Assembly: GCA_030745255.1 (NCBI GenBank)
Contig: JASLOY010000302.1
Location: 1-5,182, forward strand
Direction of reading: 5' to 3'
Length of the DNA: 5,182 nt
From: Vicinamibacterales bacterium
GTDB lineage: Bacteria > Acidobacteriota > Vicinamibacteria > Vicinamibacterales > UBA8438
Part shown: one piece after another, positions 1-5,182 of the stretch
How the letters are laid out: the number at the start of each line of letters is the position of its first letter
How positions within the stretch are numbered: the stretch's first letter is position 1
The notes under the pieces: model-generated
Told to the model about the DNA's origin: nothing
The model's database searches: none
The model's input: only the letters and a program-made list of their open reading frames with translations
Made by a program: the position numbers and the translations under genes

Positions 1-306
1 CGTGACAGCGTGCAACCATGTTTCGTGGCCGGCAACTGGACACAGACCAGCCCGCTCGCACGGTCGTATTTCCCATTGTCTCGAACGGAAGACAACGCTC
101 TGGTCCGGCAAGAAAAGCGGCGTGTCTGGGCGCACGGTGAACCGGTGTGTGAGAATGCAGCCTCGATGCCTGGTTCCTGGGTGTGCCGGCCGCCCTTGGG
201 ATTTCGCTGGGTGGCCGGGTCTACCTTCGGGTGCGAGAGCGAAGGCTCCACAACGAGGTTGAGCGACCGGACGACGACAGGCTCGAGAATCGGTCTTGAC
301 AGCGAG
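1..306. other. No recognised gene; region downstream of the suf operon
   Basis: This stretch lies beyond the stop codon of the last operon gene and I recognise no product in it. The minus strand has one frame without stops from about 308 to the left edge, with a possible GTG start at 249-251. Its translation is rich in Arg, Ser, Pro, His, Thr and Cys, matches no family I know, and has no clear ribosome binding site, so I do not call it a gene. Plus-strand open frames here run on into antisense of sufT and look like by-products of high GC. Two short inverted repeats (186-218 and 224-245) are the only structure seen. There is no tRNA-like or rRNA-like sequence that I can identify. Confidence 0.5.
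186..245. repeat. Two adjacent inverted repeats downstream of sufT
   Basis: The first has arms 186-195 (ccggccgccc) and 209-218 (gggtggccgg) around a 13-nt loop. In RNA from the minus strand one of its ten pairs becomes an A-C mismatch, whereas in plus-strand RNA it is a G-U pair. The second has 6-bp arms ccttcg (224-229) and cgaagg (240-245) around a 10-nt loop. They lie about 60-120 nt past the sufT stop, so they could form hairpins at the end of the suf transcript. Neither is followed by a T-tract on the minus strand, so they do not make a standard intrinsic terminator. Chance pairing in GC-rich DNA is a real alternative. Confidence 0.3.
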
Positions 307-822
307 CTACAACAAGCCCAGCTGGAGCCTCGCCGCCTCAGACATCTTGCTCATGTCCCACGTCGGTTCCCACACCACATCGACCCAGGCGTCACTGACA
401 CCTGGCACCGCTTTCGCCTTCGCCTCCACTTCGACCGGAATGCTCTGGGCGGCGGGGCAGGCGGGCGAGGTCAGCGTCATACGGATTCCCACCAGTCCGT
501 CGGCGTTCACGTCGACGTCATAGATCAGCCCCATCTCGTAGATATTGATCGGGATCTCCGGATCGTAGACCGTCGACAGCGCCTCGATCAGCTTCGGCTT
601 GAGCTCGAGGGTCTTGAGTGGATCCGATTCAATCGGATCATGGGTCGTCGGCGGGGCCGGGGCCGGCGACTGCGTAGGCAGAATCGCCCGTGGCGGCTCC
701 GGGCCGGGCGGGGTCATCTCGGCGGCCGGTGTCGGAACGGGTTTAGACACCGTGGCCTCGGTCGACACCGGCGTCTTCGGGTCGTCTGTCTCGGGAGACT
801 TGTTAAGGTTGAAGATACCCAC
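307..822 (-). CDS. sufT: SufT-like DUF59 (MIP18/FSCA family) Fe-S assembly protein with proline-rich N-terminus
   Basis: A 171-residue protein starting at GTG. The C-terminal part, about residues 72-165, is a DUF59 domain: it has the DPEIPINIYEMGLIYDV stretch (residues 87-103) and the TSPACPAA segment with conserved Cys122, followed by VPGV and a WEPTWD motif (151-156). DUF59/SufT proteins assist Fe-S cluster maturation or carriage in the cytoplasm; the exact biochemical step is not settled. Residues 1-70 form a low-complexity extension with 18 prolines and no predicted fold, likely disordered. The GTG start is supported by a GGAG six bases upstream, and the gap to sufU is 3 nt, so it is probably translated with sufU. 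Met36 is an alternative start but would lie inside the extension and lacks comparable support. Being last in a B-C-D-S-U-T order supports the sufT name; the role of the extension is unknown. Confidence 0.88.
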   Translation of the reverse strand: MGIFNLNKSPETDDPKTPVSTEATVSKPVPTPAAEMTPPGPEPPRAILPTQSPAPAPPTTHDPIESDPLKTLELKPKLIEALSTVYDPEIPINIYEMGLIYDVDVNADGLVGIRMTLTSPACPAAQSIPVEVEAKAKAVPGVSDAWVDVVWEPTWDMSKMSEAARLQLGLL

Positions 823-825
823 GTA

Positions 826-1275
826 TCACTCCGTTGAAACCAACTTGTGGTTGTCGTCGACTGCCGCCCGCAGCGTATGCCAGGCCAGAACGGCACACTT
901 GACTCGGGCCGGATAGGCACGCACGCCAGCGAAGACCGCCAACTTGCCGAGCGCAGCGTCGTCGGTCGGGGCGGCCTGGTCGGTCACGAGTCGATGAAAG
1001 CGGTCGAACAACACTCGCGTTTCGTCGATCGTCTGGCCCTTGATTCGCTCGGTCATCAGCGAAGCCGACGCCTTCGAAATCGCGCAACCGGACCCTTCGA
1101 ACCGCACGTCCGTCACCAGGCCGTCCTCGACCTTGAGCGCGACCGACAACCGATCGCCGCAAAGAGGGTTGTGGCCGTCTGCCCGTAGATCGGCGCCCTC
1201 GAGCGGTCCAAAGTTTCGCGGGCTCCGATTGTGGTCGAGGATGACCTCTTGATACAGCTCACGTAAGTCCGACAT
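826..1275 (-). CDS. sufU: SufU, zinc-dependent sulfur-transfer protein partner of SufS
   Basis: 149 residues, close to the usual SufU length of about 147. The IscU/SufU fold is recognisable from the N-terminal LRELYQEVILDHNRSPRNFG (residues 4-23). The expected zinc ligands are all present: Cys39 and Asp41 in NPLCGD, Cys64 in GSGCAIS, and Cys127 in ARVKC. SufU is distinguished from scaffold IscU by an insertion of roughly 20 residues before the third Cys (here about 90-120) and by a Lys before that Cys (VKC) where IscU has a His ligand. In B. subtilis SufU accepts persulfide sulfur from SufS on the first of these cysteines (Cys39 here) and passes it on to SufB. The ATG overlaps the sufS stop by one base (TGATG). 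A GAGGGAA lies inside the end of sufS, about 10 nt or more upstream, rather far for an ideal ribosome site, which fits translational coupling. Confidence 0.95.
   Translation of the reverse strand: MSDLRELYQEVILDHNRSPRNFGPLEGADLRADGHNPLCGDRLSVALKVEDGLVTDVRFEGSGCAISKASASLMTERIKGQTIDETRVLFDRFHRLVTDQAAPTDDAALGKLAVFAGVRAYPARVKCAVLAWHTLRAAVDDNHKLVSTE
829..832 (-). promoter_or_regulatory. Shine-Dalgarno site for sufT
   Basis: GGAG on the minus strand, six bases before the GTG start at 820-822. It overlaps the last coding codons of sufU. This placement decides in favour of the GTG start and suggests that ribosomes finishing sufU feed sufT translation. Confidence 0.65.
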
Positions 1276-1277
1276 CA
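1273..1277 (-). promoter_or_regulatory. sufS-sufU stop/start overlap (TGATG)
   Basis: On the minus strand the TGA stop of sufS (1275-1277) shares its last base with the ATG of sufU (1273-1275). Such a one-base overlap is a classic arrangement for termination-reinitiation coupling, which would keep the desulfurase and its sulfur acceptor in a linked ratio. The overlap is seen directly; coupling is inferred. Confidence 0.7.
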
Positions 1278-2534
1278 GCCAAAAATTTCCCTCACCTTGG
1301 TCAGCGCCGCCACCAGATGATCGATCTCCTCCGTCGTGTTGTACATCGCCAGTGAGGCGCGGGCGGTGGCCGGAACGCCGAACCGTTCCATTACCGGCTG
1401 TGTGCAGTGGTGCCCTGTCCGAATGGCGACGCCTTCAGTGTCCACGATCGTGCCAATGTCGTGCGCGTGCACGCCGTCCAGTACAAACGACAGGATGCTC
1501 GCCTTCTGTCTTGCCGTGCCGATGAGGCGCAGTCCCGGCACCGCCGACAGGGCCGCGGTGGCATGGTCGAGGAGTCGCCGCTCGTGCGCAGCGATCGCGC
1601 CAAACCCCACGCCGCTGATAAAATCGACCGCCGCACCGAGTCCGATGGCACCGGCGATGTGCGGAGTACCCGCCTCGAACTTGTGCGGCACTACGTTGTA
1701 GGTTGTCCGCTCGAAGGTCACCGAGCTGATCATGTCGCCGCCACCCTGATACGGCGGCATCGCGTCGAGCAGGTGTCGGCGACCATACAGCGCCCCGATT
1801 CCTGTCGGACCGTAGAGCTTGTGTCCTGTCACCACATAGAAGTCGCACCCGATGGCCTGCACGTCGACCGCCATGTGATACGCCGCCTGCGATCCGTCGA
1901 TCAGGACCGGTATGTTGTGCCCGTGCGCCAGCTCGACCACCCGCTGCACCGGGTTGACGGTACCGAGCGAGTTCGACATATGGACAATTGACACGAGCTT
2001 CGTCCGCGGCCCGAGCAGGGACTCGTACTCGTCGAGCATCAGCTCGCCGGCATCGGTGATCGGCACGACACGGAGACGGGCGCCCTTCTCTTTGCACAGC
2101 AGCTGCCATGGCACGATGTTCGAGTGGTGCTCCATAGTGGAGATCACCACTTCGTCACCTTCCCCGACGGTGCTGCGACCGAACGTCTGCGCCACCAGGT
2201 TGATGCCCTCGGTGGCATTGCGCGTGAAGATGATCTCTGCCGGATCGGCCGCGTGCAGGAACGTCGCCACCTTGGCCCGTGCATCTTCGTAGGCCTGGGT
2301 CGCGTCCTGGCTCAACTGGTAGACGCCACGGTGAATGTTCGCGTTTTGGGCCGCGTAGTACAGCGACAGCGCATCGAGTACCGGCTGGGGCTTTTGCGTG
2401 GTCGCGGCGTTGTCGAGATACACCAGCGGCTTCCCACCAACCGTCGCGGCAAGAATCGGAAACAGGTCGCGGATTCGTGCCTCGTCGAGCACGTGCGCCG
2501 AATGGACCGAATCGGTGTGCGCCACGCTGGTCAT
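1275..2534 (-). CDS. sufS: SufS, group II PLP-dependent cysteine desulfurase
   Basis: 419 residues (family usually about 406). It converts L-cysteine to alanine, leaving a persulfide on its active-site Cys. Visible motifs: YLDNAATTQKP (39-49), NIHRGVYQLS (66-75), NATEGINLVA (106-115), MEHHSNI with the PLP-stacking His136 (134-140), DGSQA with Asp213 and Gln216, VTGHKLYGPTG with PLP-binding Lys239, RTGHHCTQP with substrate Arg372 and catalytic Cys377, and ARASLAMYN with Arg392. His358, 19 residues before the Cys, matches the His that takes zinc from SufU in B. subtilis SufS; E. coli SufS, as I recall it, has Tyr there. I chose the ATG at 2532-2534 because GGAA lies six bases upstream and the protein then begins 20 residues before IRDLFPIL as in relatives. 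An ATG four codons upstream is possible. Longer upstream in-frame starts would read through an intergenic repeat and into sufD. Confidence 0.96.
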   Translation of the reverse strand: MTSVAHTDSVHSAHVLDEARIRDLFPILAATVGGKPLVYLDNAATTQKPQPVLDALSLYYAAQNANIHRGVYQLSQDATQAYEDARAKVATFLHAADPAEIIFTRNATEGINLVAQTFGRSTVGEGDEVVISTMEHHSNIVPWQLLCKEKGARLRVVPITDAGELMLDEYESLLGPRTKLVSIVHMSNSLGTVNPVQRVVELAHGHNIPVLIDGSQAAYHMAVDVQAIGCDFYVVTGHKLYGPTGIGALYGRRHLLDAMPPYQGGGDMISSVTFERTTYNVVPHKFEAGTPHIAGAIGLGAAVDFISGVGFGAIAAHERRLLDHATAALSAVPGLRLIGTARQKASILSFVLDGVHAHDIGTIVDTEGVAIRTGHHCTQPVMERFGVPATARASLAMYNTTEEIDHLVAALTKVREIFG

Positions 2535-2540
2535 CGAACA

Positions 2541-2544
2541 TTCC
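2541..2544 (-). promoter_or_regulatory. Probable ribosome binding site deciding the sufS start
   Basis: GGAA on the minus strand, six bases before the ATG at 2532-2534. The alternative ATG at 2544-2546 overlaps this site and has only a GAG directly abutting it, too close to act. This favours the downstream ATG. Confidence 0.5.
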
Positions 2545-2567
2545 ATCTCAGAACACTGAATGACGAT

Positions 2568-2623
2568 GGCGAAGCCAACCAGCTTCCTTCTGACTTCTGT
2601 CTTCTGACGTCTGCCTTCCTGTG
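2568..2623 (-). repeat. Intergenic heptamer-repeat element between sufD and sufS (56 nt)
   Basis: Read on the minus strand this begins CACAGGA just after the sufD stop. It continues as 7-bp units of the form CAGAAGT (plus-strand units ttctgac 2588-2594, ttctgtc 2595-2601, ttctgac 2602-2608, and a diverged gtctgcc 2609-2615), and ends with GGCTTCGCC (plus strand ggcgaagcc, 2568-2576). The transcript strand of the heptamer part is very purine-rich. The same architecture with the same two edges recurs at 4020-4074 between sufC and sufD. It does not encode part of sufS or sufD under the chosen starts. Function unknown. Confidence 0.8.
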
Positions 2624-2625
2624 TC

Positions 2626-3975
2626 TCACGCTCCGCCCACCGGCAACCGTTCGAGCAGCAAGGCATCGAGCTGCCGGCGGATCGCCTCGACCTTGATATG
2701 ACCGAGCAGATCGGCGGCAAACGCATGAATCAGCAGCTGCCGGGCTTGCTCATGTGAGAGGGCGCGCGACCGCAGATAGAACAGCGAGTCTTCGTCGAGT
2801 TGGCCCACCGTGGCGCCGTGGGTGCACTTCACGTCGTCAGCGAAGATCTCGAGCTGCGGTTTGCTCGTGACCTGGGCATCCTCGGACAGTAGCAGCGCCT
2901 TGTTCGACTGCTTTGCGTCGGTCTTCTGCGCGTCGAGCCTGACGATAATCTTGCCGTTGAACACCCCACGGCTCCGCCCGTCGAGAATCCCCTTGTAGAG
3001 CTCGTGGCTGTCACAGTGCGGCTGGGCGTGGTCGATCGTCGTCTGGTTGTCGACCAGCTGCCGGCCATTCGCCAGATACAACCCGTTCAACGTGCACGCG
3101 GCACCCTCGCCGCCGAGCACGACGCTCGCCTCGTTGCGCACGAACGCACCGCCCAGCGAGATGGTATGCGACGAAAAGTTGCTGGCGCGACCGAGACTCG
3201 CGTGAAGGCTGCCCACGCGACAGGCCGCATCCGCCTCGCGCACCAGCGTGTAGTGATCGACGCCCGCATGGTCGCCGGCCACGATCTCGGTGACCGTGTT
3301 GCTCAGATACGGCGTCTCGCCGTCACCGGCATGGCTTTCCACCACCCGGACCTGGCTGTTTTCGCCGGCCACCAGGAGCACACGGGGCTGGCTGAGAACC
3401 GACGCGGTGTGGCTCCTCGTGACAAACAGGAGATGGATCGGCGTCTCTACGACGACCCCCGGTGGGACCTCGATGACGGCGCCGTCACGCAGGAACGCCG
3501 TGTTGAGCGCGGTGAACGCCCGGCTCTCGATGCGCGCCAGCTGTCCGAGCCGCGAGGCGACCGCCTCAGCGCCATCTTCGTCATCGACATCATGTTTGGC
3601 CAGGACGGTGGCGAGGCTCCGGGCGCGCGCGCCAGCGGGAAGCCCGTCGGTGGTGGACAGCGCGGGCGCGAAGGTACCGTTCACGAACACCAGCTCCGGG
3701 CCGCCGAGCCGGGGCAGGTGCAGAGCGTCGAAGTCGAGTCGGGTGTGGTCAGTGCCTTCGCTCTGTGCCACCTGGGCCACGAAGGCGGTCTCTGCGATCG
3801 GGGCGACGTTGGTGAAGCGCCAGTCCTCGAGCCGCGTGGTTGGGAACCCGAGACGCTCGAAGCAGCTGAAGGCTTCGTCGCGTAGTGACGCGAGCGCGCC
3901 CGGGAGCGCAGTCTGCTGCTTGAACCGGCCGAACTGCTCCGCGTAGCTGTCGGCGATGGTGGCAACCTGGGTCAT
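2626..3975 (-). CDS. sufD: SufD, component of the SufBC2D Fe-S scaffold complex
   Basis: 449 residues, slightly longer than E. coli (about 423) and B. subtilis (about 437) SufD. SufD is a beta-helix protein that pairs with SufB and binds SufC, and contributes to cluster assembly and iron acquisition. The N-terminal helical part carries FPTTRLEDWRFTN (44-56), typical of SufD. The conserved core has HAQPHCDSHELYKGIL (316-331), AQKTDAKQSN (349-358), PQLEIFADDVKCTHGATVGQLD (373-394) with Cys384 and His386, the latter matching the functionally important E. coli SufD His360, and LFYLRSRAL (398-406). SufD and SufB are paralogues; the EDW motif and the neighbouring sufB fragment settle the assignment. 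The ATG at 3973-3975 has no strong Shine-Dalgarno; a GGAT about 12 nt upstream is the best candidate. Both flanking gaps carry heptamer repeats. Confidence 0.96.
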   Translation of the reverse strand: MTQVATIADSYAEQFGRFKQQTALPGALASLRDEAFSCFERLGFPTTRLEDWRFTNVAPIAETAFVAQVAQSEGTDHTRLDFDALHLPRLGGPELVFVNGTFAPALSTTDGLPAGARARSLATVLAKHDVDDEDGAEAVASRLGQLARIESRAFTALNTAFLRDGAVIEVPPGVVVETPIHLLFVTRSHTASVLSQPRVLLVAGENSQVRVVESHAGDGETPYLSNTVTEIVAGDHAGVDHYTLVREADAACRVGSLHASLGRASNFSSHTISLGGAFVRNEASVVLGGEGAACTLNGLYLANGRQLVDNQTTIDHAQPHCDSHELYKGILDGRSRGVFNGKIIVRLDAQKTDAKQSNKALLLSEDAQVTSKPQLEIFADDVKCTHGATVGQLDEDSLFYLRSRALSHEQARQLLIHAFAADLLGHIKVEAIRRQLDALLLERLPVGGA

Positions 3976-4019
3976 CGGTGTCTGGCGGATCCAGTATCGG
4001 TTGGCTTGTTTCTGAAGCC

Positions 4020-4074
4020 GGCGAAGCCGTCCTGTCTTCTTCTGACTTCTGACTCCTGACTTCTGACTCCTGTG
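4020..4074 (-). repeat. Intergenic heptamer-repeat element between sufC and sufD (55 nt)
   Basis: The clearest copy of the repeat. Plus-strand units are ttctgac (4040-4046), ttctgac (4047-4053), tcctgac (4054-4060), ttctgac (4061-4067) and tcctgtg (4068-4074), which gives perfect 7-bp periodicity over 35 nt with only C/T changes at the second base until the edge unit. On the minus strand it starts CACAGGA, about 10 nt after the sufC stop, and ends GGCTTCGCC (plus ggcgaagcc 4020-4028). The element at 2568-2623 shares both edges and nearly the same length. A further imperfect gaagccg repeat adjoins it (4014-4029). Confidence 0.88.
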
Positions 4075-4083
4075 CGCACTCTC

Positions 4084-4839
4084 CTAGACCGCCGCCGGCT
4101 CGGTTTCGATCCAGCCGTAGCCCCTGTCCTCGAGCTCGAGCGCCAGCTCCTTGCCACCCGACTTCACGATCCGGCCGCCCGAGAGTACGTGGACGAAGTC
4201 GGGCACGATGTAATTCAGCAACCGTTGGTAGTGCGTGACCAGCACCATCGCACGATCGGGGCTCCGCATCGCGTTCACGCCGCCGGCCACGATCTTCAAG
4301 GCGTCGATGTCGAGCCCGGAGTCGGTCTCGTCGAGAATCGCCAGCGACGGTTCGAGCACGGCAAGCTGGAAGATCTCGTTGCGCTTCTTCTCGCCCCCGG
4401 AAAACCCCGCATTGACCGGCCGAGTCAGAAGACTGTCGTCCATCTCCAGCAGCTTCATTTGCTCGCGAATCAACGTCATGAAGTCCATGGCGTCGAGCTC
4501 CGGCTCGCCGCGATACTTGCGCACCTCGTTCAGCGCCGCCTTCAACAGGTAGGCGTTGTTGACGCCCGGGATCTCGACCGGATACTGAAACGCGAGAAAC
4601 ACCCCCGCGCGCGCGCGCTCCTCCGGCTCGAGCGCGAAGAGGTCATTGCCCTGGAAGGTTGCCGAGCCGGCAGTGACCTCGATCCCGTTCCGACCGGCCA
4701 GGACCCCTGCCAGCGTGCTCTTGCCGGAACCGTTGGGCCCCATGATGGCGTGGATCTCCCCGGCGTTCACCGTGAGATCGATGCCGTTCAGAATCTGGCG
4801 GTCGCCCGCCTTGGCGTGCAGGTCGCGAACCTCGAGCAT
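4084..4839 (-). CDS. sufC: SufC, ABC-type ATPase of the SufBC2D complex
   Basis: 251 residues, standard length for SufC (about 248-261). It is a soluble ABC ATPase with no membrane partner; two copies bind SufB and SufD, and ATP-driven dimerisation changes the scaffold shape during cluster assembly. Visible elements in order: Walker A GPNGSGKST (34-42, Lys40), Q-loop Gln85 in FLAFQYPVEIPG, the SufC-type signature FSGGEKKRNE (146-155), Walker B LAILDETDSGLD (166-177) with catalytic Glu171 and the D-loop, and the H-loop His203 in VTHYQRLL. FQYPVEIPGV and SGGEKKRNEI set SufC apart from other ABC proteins. The ATG at 4837-4839 has a weak AG-rich site (AGAGAAG) about four bases upstream and begins directly at MLEVRDLHA as in relatives. 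It lies between sufB (45-nt gap) and sufD (108-nt gap). Confidence 0.97.
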   Translation of the reverse strand: MLEVRDLHAKAGDRQILNGIDLTVNAGEIHAIMGPNGSGKSTLAGVLAGRNGIEVTAGSATFQGNDLFALEPEERARAGVFLAFQYPVEIPGVNNAYLLKAALNEVRKYRGEPELDAMDFMTLIREQMKLLEMDDSLLTRPVNAGFSGGEKKRNEIFQLAVLEPSLAILDETDSGLDIDALKIVAGGVNAMRSPDRAMVLVTHYQRLLNYIVPDFVHVLSGGRIVKSGGKELALELEDRGYGWIETEPAAV

Positions 4840-4856
4840 GGATCTTCTCTATTCCC

Positions 4857-4870
4857 TTCTGACTTCTGTG
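4857..4870 (-). repeat. Short heptamer-repeat copy between sufB and sufC
   Basis: Two 7-bp units on the plus strand, ttctgac (4857-4863) and ttctgtg (4864-4870). They match the heptamers in the other two gaps, including the tgtg edge (CACAG on the minus strand). The GGCTTCGCC edge is absent. The copy lies 17-31 nt upstream of the sufC ATG, so its AGAAGGGAA end sits just before the sufC ribosome-binding region. Confidence 0.65.
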
Positions 4871-4884
4871 CCCTTCGTGTTGTC

Positions 4885-5182
4885 CTACCCCACACTTCCT
4901 TCGAGGCTGACGCCCAGCAGCTTCTGCGCCTCGACGGCGAACTCCATCGGGAGCTCGCGAAACACTTCCTTGCAGAACCCGTTGACGATCAAGTTGACCG
5001 CGTCCTCGGTCGACAACCCGCGCTGGCGGCAGTAGAAGATCTGGTCTTCGCCGATCTTCGTCGTCGACGCTTCATGCTCCACCTGGGACGACGTGTTCTT
5101 CACCTCGAGATAGGGAAACGTGTGCGCGCCGCAGCGGTCGCCTATCAGCAACGAATCGCATTGCGAGAAGTTCCGGGCCCCG
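4885..5182 (-). CDS. sufB: SufB, Fe-S scaffold protein (C-terminal part; truncated by window edge)
   Basis: Only the last 98 or so codons are in the window; the frame stays open to the right edge (first full codon at 5179-5181) and begins [20 protein letters not shown]. This is the conserved SufB C-terminus, followed by [23 protein letters not shown] and [20 protein letters not shown], ending LEGSVG. The first Cys (codon 5158-5160, in QCDS) aligns by spacing with E. coli SufB Cys405. The His-Glu 28 and 29 residues later (codons 5074-5076 and 5071-5073) align with His433 and Glu434, all implicated in sulfur acceptance or cluster formation. SufB receives sulfur and builds the nascent cluster within SufBC2D. 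The stop is TAG at 4885-4887. As first gene in view it is likely first or near first in the operon. A start inside the window is not credible given the intact conserved sequence upstream. Confidence 0.96.
   Translation of the reverse strand, partial: GARNFSQCDSLLIGDRCGAHTFPYLEVKNTSSQVEHEASTTKIGEDQIFYCRQRGLSTEDAVNLIVNGFCKEVFRELPMEFAVEAQKLLGVSLEGSVG

Noticed and set aside
186..245. Inverted repeats considered as a definite intrinsic terminator for the suf operon
   Set aside because: No T-tract follows on the minus strand and the first stem has a mismatch in that orientation, so only an inverted-repeat note is justified.
10..837. Long plus-strand open frame (275 codons) opposite sufT and the region beyond
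   Set aside because: It runs antisense to a well-supported DUF59 gene, is Arg/His/Gly-rich as expected of a GC-rich shadow frame, and matches no family.
2588..2623. Heptamer repeats considered as a CRISPR array
   Set aside because: The units are 7 bp with no spacers and lie in short gaps inside an operon; nothing fits CRISPR repeat-spacer structure.
2535..2726. A 64-residue N-terminal extension of SufS, using an upstream in-frame start within sufD
   Set aside because: The added sequence is translation of the heptamer repeat and antisense-free sufD end in another frame, with no family similarity; the ATG at 2532-2534 has a spaced GGAA and matches SufS family starts.
3004..3885. Plus-strand open frame of 293 codons opposite sufD
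   Set aside because: It is antisense to clear SufD motifs, with typical shadow-frame composition and no recognisable domain.
4606..4618. 13-nt alternating CG run, possible Z-DNA or slippage site
   Set aside because: It encodes the ERARAG stretch of SufC in frame and is explained by Arg/Ala codons in GC-rich DNA.
4885..5151. A separate small gene starting at TTG (5149-5151)
   Set aside because: The conserved SufB sequence continues upstream in the same frame to the window edge, so this is the end of sufB, not a standalone gene.

Overview
The window holds most of a SUF iron-sulfur cluster assembly operon. All genes read leftward on the minus strand, in transcription order sufB (3' part only), sufC, sufD, sufS, sufU and a sufT-like DUF59 gene. 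The DNA is GC-rich. SufU accompanies SufS, with no sufE or sufA visible, so this is a SufU-type SUF pathway as in Firmicutes and Actinobacteria rather than the enterobacterial SufE type. The order B-C-D-S-U-T differs from Bacillus subtilis (C-D-S-U-B) and from mycobacteria (B-D-C-S-U-T). Together with purine-rich heptamer repeats between genes, which I recall from some Acidobacteriota, this makes a GC-rich environmental bacterium such as an acidobacterium a reasonable but unproven guess.

Layout, right to left: sufB C-terminus (4885-5182, running off the edge), a 45-nt gap, sufC (4084-4839), a 108-nt gap, sufD (2626-3975), a 91-nt gap, sufS (1275-2534), a 1-nt overlap, sufU (826-1275), a 3-nt gap, then sufT (307-822). 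Positions 1-306 hold no gene I recognise, only two small inverted repeats and a stop-free but unconvincing minus-strand frame. The operon promoter and any regulator gene lie outside the window, beyond sufB.

How the genes work together: SufS takes sulfur from cysteine as a persulfide on Cys377. SufU, a zinc-bound thiol protein, accepts it and passes it to the SufBC2D scaffold, where SufC ATP hydrolysis drives assembly of a cluster at SufB/SufD. SufT is a DUF59 protein thought to help maturation or delivery of clusters. All key catalytic and ligand residues that can be checked are present, so the system looks functional.

The least ordinary signal is between the genes. The three gaps separating sufB, C, D and S each carry copies of a purine-rich 7-bp repeat (consensus CAGAAGT on the coding strand). 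The two longer copies are almost the same size (55 and 56 nt) and share both edges, CACAGGA on one side and GGCTTCGCC on the other. They look like copies of a small dispersed intergenic element. The S-U-T junctions, which are overlapping or nearly so, have none. No wholly new system was found.
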